Of a DNA stretch of 64,000 nt, positions 18,028 to 27,168 are shown piece by piece. Position 1 is the first letter of the stretch. Every line of letters begins with the position of its first letter. The notes beneath the pieces were generated by a model. The model did no database searches, was not told the origin of the DNA, and worked only from the letters and a program-made list of their open reading frames with translations. The stretch is from Sphingomonas taxi. GTDB taxonomy: Bacteria; Pseudomonadota; Alphaproteobacteria; Sphingomonadales; Sphingomonadaceae. The DNA lies in assembly GCA_003240625.1 (NCBI GenBank), contig QFMX01000003.1:248001-312000 (forward strand). Reading direction: 5' to 3'. The position numbers were made by a program, and so were the translations under genes.

Positions 18028-19812
18028 TCAACGTTCCCGCAGGATCGGGTACGTCAGATGCGCGGTTTTATGATCGGGAAGGCGCTCCATAAGCCAATCG
18101 AGCCGTGCTTCCGGGTCTCTGGCGAACGCAGAGTCATCCAGTTTCGCCGTGAACGCGGTTCTGACGGTCTCGTCCGACGCCAGCAGCGCCTCGGCGAGTG
18201 GCGCGCGGACGAAGTCTTCCGCGCCTGGTGGAGACGAGAGCATCTCCGGGAAAAAGCCCCAGGCTAGCAGGGAGTCCGGAGCTTCAGGTTCCAGCAACGC
18301 GGCGGCGAGCAGGCCGAGCGGCTGGTCGGACGGGACGCGGACCGTACCTGCCGGGAGCGTCTCGGTCACGGGGACGTGCTCGAACGATGCCTTCAGCGGC
18401 AGCCGCCCGTCCTGCGCGCGTTGCACCACCGCATCGCGCAGGTGGACGCGGTCGAGCGCCAGCGTCCGCGGGTCCGTGATCCGATCGAACCGTATGCCGT
18501 GCAGGCGGAGGCGATCGAGTATCTCGGTCTGTTCCGCCGGCACCCACCAGGCGGTCGGCAGAGTTACCGTCTCGACCGGGTCCTGCCCGATGATCGGCAT
18601 GCGGAATGTGATCGGCTTGCCCGTCCAGCGCTGTTCCATCCGTCCGCTCGCCGCTGAACGATAGGTCTCGAAGCCGATGCCCTTAAACCGCTCGATCCAG
18701 CCGATCGGCGTCGCGGCGGGCTTCCAGCGCGCGAGCATGGTGGCCGGCCGGGTGGCGCGGTCGGTCGCCTTCGCCGCGGCGATCCGGTCCCGGTCGGTCG
18801 CCGCCAGTTTCAGCGCCGCTTCGAGCAGGACATAGGTGCCGAGCACGCGCTGCCGATAGGGTTTGAGCATATGGTTCTCGACCAGCACGGTCGGCACGCC
18901 GATGAAGTCGCCATAGCCGGTCGAATAGCGCGGCCCCTCGGGCGCCTGGCGGATGCCCTTGACGGGATCGCGCGTGTCGATCGGGCTCGGGTAGAGCGTC
19001 GGTATATGCCCGGCGCGCTCGAGTGCCGTCGTCACCGTCGGTCCAAACCGCGCCGTCAGCCAGTCGGCGGTGGCGCGGTGATAGGCGTAGCGCCCCCAGC
19101 CGGCGTAGGTGAAGGTGATGTCGTACTGCATATCGAGGCCGTCACTGACATGGCAATCGACATAGAGGATCGGATCGAGCTGCCGCAGCAACGCGATCAT
19201 CGCGCGCGTCTCCGGTGCGTCGGCCTTGGCGTAATCGCGGTTCAGGTTGATGCCGCGCGCGGTGGCGACATAGCCCTTCTCCGACGGTCCGCGCAGCGCC
19301 GGGAAGTTCCAGCGGCTCGACGCCTCGTGTCCGTCGATATTGTAGATCGGCACGAACACCAGATCGACCGAATCGAGCAGGCTGTCCTTGCCCCTGAGCG
19401 CGATGTCGCGGAGCAGCATCAGCCCTGCGTCCTTGCCGTCGATCTCGCCGGAATGGATGCCCGCCTGGATCAGGACGACGGGTTTGCCCGTTCCGCCTTT
19501 ACTCGCCCGGACCATCAGCATGTCGCGCCCCTGCGCGGTGCGGCCGAACGTCTCGATCCGGATCAGCGGCGACGCGGCGGCGAGCCGTTCAAGCCACGCA
19601 CGGGTCTCGGCATAAGGCGGGGTCGTCGCGAAGCCCGCGCGCTCGGCGGGAGTGATCCACGGATCGTTCGCCGCCACGATAAGGCGCTCGCTCGCGCCGG
19701 ACCAGGGCTGCACCGGTGGCAGAATCGCGGCTGGCAGCCCCGGTAGCGGTGTGGGCGTTTGCGCCGAGGACGCGGCGGACAGGGCGATGATGGCGAGGGA
19801 GACAAGACGCAT
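18028..19812 (-). CDS. Exported M14-family zinc carboxypeptidase
   Basis: About 594 residues. Signal peptide (MRLVSLAIIALSAASSAQ), then an M14 catalytic domain with the zinc-binding H-x-x-E (AGIHSGEIDGKDAG) and the later His ligand in YVDCHVSDGLDMQYD; INLNRDYAKAD is also typical. The C-terminal half of about 300 residues is an accessory region without a motif I can name. It probably trims peptides in the periplasm. ATG 19812 is preferred because it begins a clean signal peptide; ATG 19819-19821 is three codons earlier. It ends a few bases from the siderophore receptor on the same strand, so the two may be co-transcribed. Confidence 0.85.
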   Translation of the reverse strand: MRLVSLAIIALSAASSAQTPTPLPGLPAAILPPVQPWSGASERLIVAANDPWITPAERAGFATTPPYAETRAWLERLAAASPLIRIETFGRTAQGRDMLMVRASKGGTGKPVVLIQAGIHSGEIDGKDAGLMLLRDIALRGKDSLLDSVDLVFVPIYNIDGHEASSRWNFPALRGPSEKGYVATARGINLNRDYAKADAPETRAMIALLRQLDPILYVDCHVSDGLDMQYDITFTYAGWGRYAYHRATADWLTARFGPTVTTALERAGHIPTLYPSPIDTRDPVKGIRQAPEGPRYSTGYGDFIGVPTVLVENHMLKPYRQRVLGTYVLLEAALKLAATDRDRIAAAKATDRATRPATMLARWKPAATPIGWIERFKGIGFETYRSAASGRMEQRWTGKPITFRMPIIGQDPVETVTLPTAWWVPAEQTEILDRLRLHGIRFDRITDPRTLALDRVHLRDAVVQRAQDGRLPLKASFEHVPVTETLPAGTVRVPSDQPLGLLAAALLEPEAPDSLLAWGFFPEMLSSPPGAEDFVRAPLAEALLASDETVRTAFTAKLDDSAFARDPEARLDWLMERLPDHKTAHLTYPILRER

Positions 19813-19824
19813 GGGGATCATTAC

Positions 19825-21996
19825 TCAGAAGCTGGCGCGCAGGCCGATCGTAGCGGTGCGCGGGGTACCCGGCTGCACCCAAACGGGCGAATAGCTGTTG
19901 GCGTACCAATGGTCGTCGAACAGGTTGGCGATCGAGCCGAACAGCTGCACTCCGTCGATCAGGTCGGCCTGGCCGAACACGCGGAACAGCGTGTGCGACG
20001 GCAGCGTGAAGTCGGTCCCGGTTTCGCCGTTGCGCGCGCCGACATGCTGGACGCCGGCCCCGACCAGCAGGTCGCGCGCGCGCGCCTTGAAGCGCTTGGC
20101 CACCTGCATATTGAGATTGTGCTTCGGGATGTTGATCAGCGGATCTCCCGGCTCGATCTGGAACGAAAAATTCGGGTCCAGCACGCGCGACCGCGCCTCG
20201 GCATCGGTATAGGCATAGCTCAACAGCAGCTCGATCCCGCCGGGTAGACGGCCGTTGAGATCGGCCTCGATCCCGCGACTACGCGCCTTGCCGATCGCGA
20301 TCGAGAAGCCGGGATTTGCGGTGTCGGTGGCCAGCACATTGGATTTCTCGAGCTGATAGGCCGCCAGCGTACCGGTAAGCCGGCCGCCCAGCGCGGTCAG
20401 CTTCACCCCGGCCTCGATCGACTTGCTGGTTTCGGGTTCGAAGACGTTGCCGTTCACGTCCGCGCCGATATTGGCGCGGTAGCCCTCGCCATACGCGGCA
20501 TAGAGCGACAGCGGGGTACTGAGTTCATAGACGATCCCGGCCTGCGGGCTGAAGCGGCTGCGCTTGCGCCGACCCAGCACGTTTGTCAGCCGATTGTCGA
20601 CGCGGAGCAGGAAGTCGTCGTAGCGGCCGCCGACACGGACCTGCAACCGATCGGTCAGGCTGACCTGGTCCTGCACATAGGCGCCCATCGTTCGCTGTAC
20701 GTCGAGCCGGTTGGTGATCGGCGCGGTCGCGGGCACCGGGTAGCGGCCATAAACCGGGTTCTGCAGGTCGAGCACATAGCCCGCCTGATCGGTCGTGGTC
20801 GCGCTCACCACCGGCCCGCGATAGCGCGTGAACAGCTGGTCGGTATCGAAATAGTCGAAATCCCCGCCCAGCAGGACGCGGTGACGCAGCGACCCCGTGG
20901 CGAACTCGCCCGCGAGTTCGGCGCGCAGCACGCTGTGCTCGGAGGTGTACTGGCGGGTGCGCCGCTGCCGCGACAGCGATCGACCGTCGATATAGAGCTT
21001 CTGGCGCGATCGCAGCGTTTCCGCGTCCGACGATGCGCCGGTCAGCCGCGTGTCGCGGTGGCTGGCGCCTACCGACAGCGACCACCTGTCGCTGAAGTCG
21101 TGCTGGAGACGCAACTGGTGGCCGGTGGCGCGCGCGACGGTGTCGCCGTCGCTCGGTTCGCCCAGGAATCGCGAGCGCGGCATCGTGCTGAAATCGTTGT
21201 TCAGCACGACGATGCCGCGATCGAACGGCACCTCGACGCGCGTCCATTCGAAATCATACGTGACGCGCGTGGCATCGCCCAGCTTCAGGCCGATCGACGG
21301 GAGGAAGCCCCAGCGTTTCTGTTCCACCGTGTCGCGGAACGTGTCGCCGCTCTCTGCATAGCCGATCAGCCGCGCCGACAGCGTGTCGGTCAGCGCCAGG
21401 TTCGCATCGCCCTCGGCACGGACGGTGTCGAAGCTGCGATATTGCAACGATGCGGTACCGAACGTCCGGCCGAGTTCCGCCTGTTTGGTCACCAGGTTGA
21501 TCGAGCCGCCGGGTTCCCCGCGGCCCAGCACCGCGGCAGCCGGGCCCTTCAGCACTTCGACGCGCTCGATCCCCGCAACGTCGCGCTGCCCGCTGAACCC
21601 GCGTCCGGCGTTGAACCCGTTGACTAGATAGCCGCTCGGCAGATTCTCGTCGCCGGCAAAGCCGCGCACCGCAAAACTGTCCCACAGCCCGCCGAGCGTG
21701 TTCTGCCGCACCACCGATGCATTCAGGTCGAGCGCGTCGGTCAACCGCGTGATGGCATTTTCGGCGATCACCGTGTCGTCGATCGTCGCAATCGCCTGCG
21801 GAATCTCGCGCAGCGTGAAGTTGCCGCGATACGGTTGCCGCACCCCGGTCACCGTGATTTCCTCACGTTCGCTTTCGGTTCGGCCCCGTTCGGACCGGCC
21901 TTCCTCGTCCGACTGCGCAACGGCAGGCGCGTAAGACAAGGCAATGGCAAGCGGAATGGCACCGGCCATCGAGGCCCCACGCATGGACAGACGCAA
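19825..21996 (-). CDS. TonB-dependent siderophore receptor (TIGR01783-like)
   Basis: About 723 residues with signal peptide (ALSYAPAVAQ) and plug domain containing EEITVTGVRQPY, RQNTLGGLWDSFAVRGF and the siderophore-receptor block IERVEVLKGPAAAVLGRGEPGG. The barrel ends in Phe (GLRASF), as expected. The start is a TTG at 21996, chosen because GAAGGGGA lies eight bases before it; an in-frame ATG at 21984 is the alternative. Likely imports ferric siderophores or a metal complex. A divergent ABC exporter gene cluster starts about 160 bases away, with a dyad in the gap. Confidence 0.9.
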   Translation of the reverse strand: MRLSMRGASMAGAIPLAIALSYAPAVAQSDEEGRSERGRTESEREEITVTGVRQPYRGNFTLREIPQAIATIDDTVIAENAITRLTDALDLNASVVRQNTLGGLWDSFAVRGFAGDENLPSGYLVNGFNAGRGFSGQRDVAGIERVEVLKGPAAAVLGRGEPGGSINLVTKQAELGRTFGTASLQYRSFDTVRAEGDANLALTDTLSARLIGYAESGDTFRDTVEQKRWGFLPSIGLKLGDATRVTYDFEWTRVEVPFDRGIVVLNNDFSTMPRSRFLGEPSDGDTVARATGHQLRLQHDFSDRWSLSVGASHRDTRLTGASSDAETLRSRQKLYIDGRSLSRQRRTRQYTSEHSVLRAELAGEFATGSLRHRVLLGGDFDYFDTDQLFTRYRGPVVSATTTDQAGYVLDLQNPVYGRYPVPATAPITNRLDVQRTMGAYVQDQVSLTDRLQVRVGGRYDDFLLRVDNRLTNVLGRRKRSRFSPQAGIVYELSTPLSLYAAYGEGYRANIGADVNGNVFEPETSKSIEAGVKLTALGGRLTGTLAAYQLEKSNVLATDTANPGFSIAIGKARSRGIEADLNGRLPGGIELLLSYAYTDAEARSRVLDPNFSFQIEPGDPLINIPKHNLNMQVAKRFKARARDLLVGAGVQHVGARNGETGTDFTLPSHTLFRVFGQADLIDGVQLFGSIANLFDDHWYANSYSPVWVQPGTPRTATIGLRASF

Positions 21997-22070
21997 GACA
22001 ATATCCCCTTCGGCAATTCGGATCGGGAGCGCCGCGACGCTCCGAACTGGCTCGCCTATGAAGGTTATGA

Positions 22071-22099
22071 TGTAACATCGTCAATGATATCTTGTTACA
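22071..22099. promoter_or_regulatory. Candidate operator between siderophore receptor and ABC genes
   Basis: TGTAACA-N15-TGTTACA, a perfect 7+7 inverted repeat 75-103 bases before the receptor start and 58-86 bases before the ATPase start. The arrangement resembles TetR-family or iron-responsive operators, but no regulator is adjacent. A second dyad, GGAGCG-N6-CGCTCC at 22026-22043, lies in the receptor leader. Confidence 0.45.
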
Positions 22100-22156
22100 C
22101 ATGCCCCGACCGGGCATTGAGCAGCGATGTTCATTGCCGAGGATCTGATACGCCCG

Positions 22157-22885
22157 ATGACCGACCCGATCCTGATCGACGATCTGACGTTCGCGTACGA
22201 CAAGCACGACGTTCTCAACGGCCTGTCGCTGCGCGTACCGGCGGGCAGCATTACCGCGTTGCTGGGGGGCAATGGCGCCGGCAAGTCGACGACCTTGTCG
22301 ACATTGCTCGGATTCGCGCGGGCACGATCGGGGACGATCAAGGTGTGCGGGATCGATCCGGCGACCGATCCCGACGCCATGCGACGGCGGATTGCGTACC
22401 TGCCGGAGAACGTCGCGCTCTACGAGCATCTCACGGCGGTCGAGAACGCCGATTATCTGCTCGCGCTTTCCGGCGAGCGCCAGGGGCATGATGCCATCAC
22501 CGCGGCGCTTGCTGCGGCCGGTTTGCAGGATCAGGCGTGGCATCAGCGGCTCGGCGGCTTCTCCAAGGGGATGCGGCAGAAGGTCGCGATCGCGGTGGCG
22601 CTGCTGCGGCAGGTGCCGGTGCTGCTGCTGGACGAGCCGACATCGGGGCTCGATCCGCGCGCGACCGCCGACTTCTCCCAGCTTCTCTTGCAGGTCCGGG
22701 AACGGGGCACCGCCATATTGATGGTAACGCACGACCTTCTCTCCGCCGCCGACATTGCCGACCGCATCGCCTTTCTGGAAGCGGGACGCGTTGCGCACGA
22801 AGTACGGGCGGACGGCCCCGAGCGGTTCGACGTTCGCGCGCTGCACGCCCGTTTCCAGCTCGGCGGCGATCGGTTGGCGGCATGA
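22157..22885 (+). CDS. ABC transporter ATPase
   Basis: A 242-residue nucleotide-binding protein with Walker A GGNGAGKST, an unusual signature GFSKGMRQK (as in ABC-2/CcmA exporters), Walker B LLLDEPTSGLD and the switch His in MVTHD. Start taken at ATG 22157 because the protein aligns from MTDPILIDDLTF; an upstream in-frame ATG at 22127 would add ten residues. Its stop overlaps the first permease start (ATGA). Energises the following two permeases; substrate unknown. Confidence 0.92.
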   Translation: MTDPILIDDLTFAYDKHDVLNGLSLRVPAGSITALLGGNGAGKSTTLSTLLGFARARSGTIKVCGIDPATDPDAMRRRIAYLPENVALYEHLTAVENADYLLALSGERQGHDAITAALAAAGLQDQAWHQRLGGFSKGMRQKVAIAVALLRQVPVLLLDEPTSGLDPRATADFSQLLLQVRERGTAILMVTHDLLSAADIADRIAFLEAGRVAHEVRADGPERFDVRALHARFQLGGDRLAA

Positions 22886-24318
22886 GCGCGGTCGGACTGA
22901 TCGCGCGCGACGAAATCCGGCTGATGACGCGCAACCGCGTAGCCATCATCGCCTTCGTTCTGGTCGTACTGCTGACACTGGTCGCGGTCGCCAGTTCCTG
23001 GGCGCACCAGCGCGGGATCGCCGAGCTGCGCGCGCGTCAGGCCGAGGCGGCAGAGACGGCGTTCAAGGCGCAGCCCGACCGGCACCCTCACCGTGTCGTC
23101 CATTACGGCACGTTCATCTTCCGCCCGCTGGGGCCGCTCGCCGCGTTCGATCCTGGCGTGGATGCGTTCACGGGCAACAGCATGTTCCTGGAGGGACATC
23201 GCCAGAACAGCGCCAATTTCGGCGATGTACGGCAAAGCTCGCTGCTGGTGCGCTTTGGCCAGCTGACCCCCGCCTTCGTGTTGCAGGTGGTTGCGCCGCT
23301 GCTGCTGATCTTCCTGGGCTATGGCGCGCTAGCGCGGGAGACCGAGCGCGGCACGGTGCGCGTGCTGATGCTGCAAGGCGCCGCCCGCGGGCAGATCGTT
23401 CGCGGCAAGCTGCTCGCGTTGGGGGCGGCAGCGCTGCTCGCCGGGCTGCCGGCGATGATCGGCCTGGTCGCGATCGCCGGCCAGCCCGGCGCGTTGGTCT
23501 GGCCGATGCTGGTGCTCGCCCTAGGCTATATCGGCTATCTGGCGCTGTGGACCGTGTTGATCCTGCTCGTATCGGCGTCGGTCCGCCGCAGCCGCGATGC
23601 GCTTCTCGCGCTGGTCGCGGTGTGGGCGGTCGCGGTGGTGCTGTTGCCCCGCGTCGCACCCGATCTCGCCAGCGCCGCGGTTCCCCTGACCAACCGGCTG
23701 CAGACCGAAGTCGCGGTCGCGCGCGACCTGCGGACGATGGGTGACAGCCACAATCCCGACGATCCCCATTTCGCGCAGTTCAAGCGGGCGTTGCTCGCGC
23801 GCTACGGCGTCGCGAAGGTCGAGGATCTGCCGATCAACTACAAGGGTGCGGTCGGCATCGAGGGCGAGCGGCTGACCTCGGCGGTCTATGGCCGCTATGC
23901 GACCGCGAACCACGCCGCGCAGACGCGACAAAATGCTCTGGTCGACGCTATGGGATTGCTGAGCCCGGCCATCGCAGTGCGGTCCTTGTCGATGGCCGCC
24001 GCGGGCACCGACCTTGCCGGGCACCAGCGGTTCCTGGAACAGGCGGAGGCCTATCGCTACGCGCTCGTCCAACGGCTGAACCGGATGCAGATGGAGGACG
24101 TCAGCTATGCCGACGACGGCGCGACCGATGCCGGCGCGGACCGTCGCAAGCGCGTTTCCGCACGCAATTGGCAGGCCATGCCGGACTTCAGGTTCATCGC
24201 GCCCGACGGTCGCACACTCGCCACCGCCGCACTGCCCGGGCTCGCCATGGTGTTCGCCTGGCTGGCGGGGGCGCTGATCCTGCTGATGGTCGCGTCGCGT
24301 CGATTGGGAGCACGATGA
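22882..24318 (+). CDS. ABC exporter permease, DUF3526-type (first)
   Basis: About 478 residues. One N-terminal TM helix (IIAFVLVVLLTLVAV), then a large extracytoplasmic domain and a cluster of five to six TM helices (FVLQVVAPLLLIFLGYGAL onward), a second soluble stretch and a C-terminal helix. This split layout is that of DUF3526/ABC-2 permeases. Translation is coupled to the ATPase through a four-base overlap. A longer frame beginning upstream overlaps the ATPase and is rejected. Confidence 0.85.
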   Translation: MSAVGLIARDEIRLMTRNRVAIIAFVLVVLLTLVAVASSWAHQRGIAELRARQAEAAETAFKAQPDRHPHRVVHYGTFIFRPLGPLAAFDPGVDAFTGNSMFLEGHRQNSANFGDVRQSSLLVRFGQLTPAFVLQVVAPLLLIFLGYGALARETERGTVRVLMLQGAARGQIVRGKLLALGAAALLAGLPAMIGLVAIAGQPGALVWPMLVLALGYIGYLALWTVLILLVSASVRRSRDALLALVAVWAVAVVLLPRVAPDLASAAVPLTNRLQTEVAVARDLRTMGDSHNPDDPHFAQFKRALLARYGVAKVEDLPINYKGAVGIEGERLTSAVYGRYATANHAAQTRQNALVDAMGLLSPAIAVRSLSMAAAGTDLAGHQRFLEQAEAYRYALVQRLNRMQMEDVSYADDGATDAGADRRKRVSARNWQAMPDFRFIAPDGRTLATAALPGLAMVFAWLAGALILLMVASRRLGAR

Positions 24319-25580
24319 TGGGCCTGTTCCGTTATGAATTCCGGTTGTTGCTGCGCCAGCGCCTCACGGTCGGCGCGCTGGCCCTGCTCGCGCTGCTGAC
24401 GGTGGCCGCGCTTGCCATGGGGATGGCCGAAGTCGCTCGCCAGCGCGCCGCCATCGCCGCCATCCCAGCGGCCCAGGCCGAGGATATCGGGGCGATCGCC
24501 GACTATGTCGATCGTACCAAGGACGCGGGGAGTGCCGCCTATTACAGCTTCCATCCGACCTGGGATGCGCCCGCGCCGCTCGCCTTCGCCGCGCTCGGCA
24601 TGCGCGACGTGGCGCCGTACATCCTGCGGGTCCGCGCGCTGGGGCTGGAGGCGCAGATCTACGACGGCGACACCTTCAATCCCGAACTCGCACTGCCCGG
24701 CCGGTTCGATTTCGCCTTCGTGCTGGTATTCCTCGCGCCGCTGTTCGTGATCGCGCTGTTTCACGATCTGCGGTCGGCCGAACGCGAGGCAGGGCGGCAG
24801 CGAATGCTCGATGCGTTGCCGAACGGGGGGCATGCGCTGTGGCGCCGCCGGACGCTGCTTCGCTTCCTGCTGACGTGGAGCGCGCTCGGCATACCCTTCG
24901 GCATCGCCGCGGCATTCGCGGGGGTCGGCGTCGCATCGATCCTGATCGTTCTAGCCGTGGTCGCCGCCTATCTCCTGTTCTGGATTGCACTCGCCGCGCT
25001 GATCGGCCGGCTGCGCTGGAGTTCGGTCGCCAACGCGGCGGCGTTGGCGGCGGCATGGCTCGTGCTGGTGCTGATCGTCCCGACCTTGTGCAACGTGGCG
25101 ATCAACGCCGTGATCCCCGTCAACCAAGGCGCGGAGATTGCGATGGCGCAGCGCGAAGCGGTGAACGGCGCGTGGGACGTGCCCCGCGAAGCCACGATGC
25201 GGCGCTTCTACGCCCGCCATCCCGAATGGGCGGATTCGGCGCCGCTAGGCCCCGAATTCCATTACAAATGGTATCTGGCCTTCCACGAGAATGGTGACGA
25301 AAGCGTCGCCCCCGCGGTTCGCGCCTATCGCCAGGGCCTGGAAGCGCGCGATGCCGCGGGCCGTGCGCTCGGCTGGGTGCTGCCTTCGGTTGGCGTGCAG
25401 GCGCTGCTGACCCGGATCGCGCATACCGACCTGACGGCGCAACTCGCCTATCAGGACCGTATCCGCGCGTTCCACCAGCGTCTCCGCACCTTCTACTACG
25501 GCTATCTCTTCCGCGACCGACCGTTCGGCAGAACCGATTTCGACCGCGCGCCCCGCTTCACCGATCGAGATCGCGGCTGA
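24315..25580 (+). CDS. ABC exporter permease, DUF3526-type (second)
   Basis: About 421 residues, with the same plan as its neighbour: N-terminal helix (LTVGALALLALLTVAALAMG), extracytoplasmic part, then TM helices around FAFVLVFLAPLFVIALFHDL and the following 150 residues, and a soluble C-terminus rich in conserved aromatic and Arg positions. ATG 24315 overlaps the previous stop; ATG 24318 is one codon later. With the ATPase it forms a three-gene exporter. Its position beside a siderophore receptor suggests a role in metallophore or peptide export (inference). Confidence 0.85.
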   Translation: MMGLFRYEFRLLLRQRLTVGALALLALLTVAALAMGMAEVARQRAAIAAIPAAQAEDIGAIADYVDRTKDAGSAAYYSFHPTWDAPAPLAFAALGMRDVAPYILRVRALGLEAQIYDGDTFNPELALPGRFDFAFVLVFLAPLFVIALFHDLRSAEREAGRQRMLDALPNGGHALWRRRTLLRFLLTWSALGIPFGIAAAFAGVGVASILIVLAVVAAYLLFWIALAALIGRLRWSSVANAAALAAAWLVLVLIVPTLCNVAINAVIPVNQGAEIAMAQREAVNGAWDVPREATMRRFYARHPEWADSAPLGPEFHYKWYLAFHENGDESVAPAVRAYRQGLEARDAAGRALGWVLPSVGVQALLTRIAHTDLTAQLAYQDRIRAFHQRLRTFYYGYLFRDRPFGRTDFDRAPRFTDRDRG

Positions 25581-25839
25581 CGGCAAACGCGCGGTCCGCG
25601 GCATGGCCTTGGATCGAGAATTGCCGTCGTCGGCGGCGGCTCTCGACTTTAACGGTGTGGTCCGCGCCGGTCGCTGACCGCGTGCCCCGCGATCTACGCG
25701 CAGTGCGATGCGGCAATGAGGCATGACGACAAGGGCTGACCGGAGCGCCGATTCTGGCTACCACAGGTCGGGCTACCAGACGTGCATACCATTGTGGTGT
25801 CGGGGTGATTGTCGGGCGAACGACGCCAAGGAGCTCGCA

Positions 25840-27138
25840 TTGGAGAACCGGTTGGAACACGATGCCTGGTGGCAGACCTATCTGGATCAATGGACGGCGC
25901 TGCCGTTTCATGACCTGATCGCGGCTGTCGCGATCCTGAGTACGGCGCTGCTGCTGGGGATCGTCGCGGCGCGCCTTGCCTGTCGGTACCTCCTGCCCGC
26001 TCTGGCGCCGCGACATGCCGACGTGATCGCACCACGACTGATGGCGATCACCCGAGCCGGCGTGACGGCGCTGGTCCTGACGGCGTTCCTCGGCGTCCGT
26101 GGACTGAACCCCGGCGCGGATCTTCTCCTTGCTGCGGGTCTCGGCATCGCCGTTGCCGTCCTGGCCTATGAATTCGGCCGCGCGCTTGGCCTGCAAAGCC
26201 GGCCCGCATCACTGATCGCCGCGACCTTGTTCCTGATCGTGCTGGCAAGTCGGCTGGGCGGCCTGACCCCGTTGATCGCGGGACTGGACCGCGCCAGCAT
26301 GGGGGTCGGCAGCCGCCGCATCTCGCTGCTCGACATCGTCAACGTGGTCGGCTTGTCGCTCCTGCTGTTCCTCGCCGCGCGTGCGCTGCTCGGGCTGATC
26401 CTGCGCTGGATCGGACAGGCCCGGCTGCTTGATGCGGCGCAACGCGTGCTGTTCCAGAAACTCGCCCAGATCGCGGTCGTCACCGTCGCGATCTTCGTCG
26501 GCATCGACCTGCTCGGCATCGATCTCACCGCGCTGGCCGTGTTCTCGGGGGCGTTCGGTCTGGCGATCGGTTTCGGATTACAGAAGACGCTCGGCAATCT
26601 GATCGCCGGGCTCATCCTGCTGCTCGACCGATCGATCAAGCCCGGCGACGTCATCGCGGTCGGCGATACCTTCGGCTGGGTCAACAAGATCGGCGTTCGC
26701 GCGGTCTCGGTGCTGACCCGTGACGGCAAGGAGCATCTGATACCGAACGAACGGCTGATGACCGACGAAGTCGAGAACTGGTCCTTCTCGAGCCGGGACG
26801 TGCGGGTCCATGTCGGATTTCGGGTGTCCTTCGATTGCGACCTGCGATTGGCGCAAAGGCTTGCCGTCGAGGCCGCGTCGGTCTCGCCGCGCGTGCTAAC
26901 CGAACCCGCTCCGGTCTGCTGGATCAAGGAATTTGGCGACAATGGCGTCGAGTTCGATCTGCGGATCTGGATCGACAGTCCCGAGGCGGGGGTCGGCAAT
27001 GTCACCAGCGACGTGTTCTTTCGCATCTGGGACCTGTTCAAGGAGCACGGCGTCACTATACCGGTGCCCCAGCGCGACCTGCGCTTTCATTCGCCGCCGG
27101 GCGGGGAAATGGCCCCCAAAGCGGAACCGCACCGATAA
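25840..27138 (+). CDS. Mechanosensitive ion channel, MscS family
   Basis: About 432 residues with several N-terminal TM helices before the MscS core. The pore helix is recognisable in FGLAIGFGLQKTLGNLIAGL, followed by the beta domain LDRSIKPGDVIAVGDTFGWV and the cage region. The start is a TTG at 25840 with AAGGAG six bases upstream; the longer ATG-initiated frame from 25723 has an N-terminus of poor composition. Releases solutes on osmotic down-shock. The extra TM segments put it in the larger MscS-like class. Confidence 0.88.
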   Translation: MENRLEHDAWWQTYLDQWTALPFHDLIAAVAILSTALLLGIVAARLACRYLLPALAPRHADVIAPRLMAITRAGVTALVLTAFLGVRGLNPGADLLLAAGLGIAVAVLAYEFGRALGLQSRPASLIAATLFLIVLASRLGGLTPLIAGLDRASMGVGSRRISLLDIVNVVGLSLLLFLAARALLGLILRWIGQARLLDAAQRVLFQKLAQIAVVTVAIFVGIDLLGIDLTALAVFSGAFGLAIGFGLQKTLGNLIAGLILLLDRSIKPGDVIAVGDTFGWVNKIGVRAVSVLTRDGKEHLIPNERLMTDEVENWSFSSRDVRVHVGFRVSFDCDLRLAQRLAVEAASVSPRVLTEPAPVCWIKEFGDNGVEFDLRIWIDSPEAGVGNVTSDVFFRIWDLFKEHGVTIPVPQRDLRFHSPPGGEMAPKAEPHR

Positions 27139-27149
27139 TCGTCGAATCT

Positions 27150-27167
27150 CCGCCGCTCTTGCGGCGG
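27150..27167. terminator. Bidirectional terminator hairpin
   Basis: CCGCCGC-TCTT-GCGGCGG sits in the 30-base gap between the convergent MscS and EEP-family genes, the expected place for a shared terminator. Confidence 0.65.
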
Positions 27168-27168
27168 C

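Noticed and set aside
24168..24314. Upstream extension of the second DUF3526 permease frame
   Set aside because: It overlaps the first permease; the four-base ATGA overlap at 24315 is the natural start.
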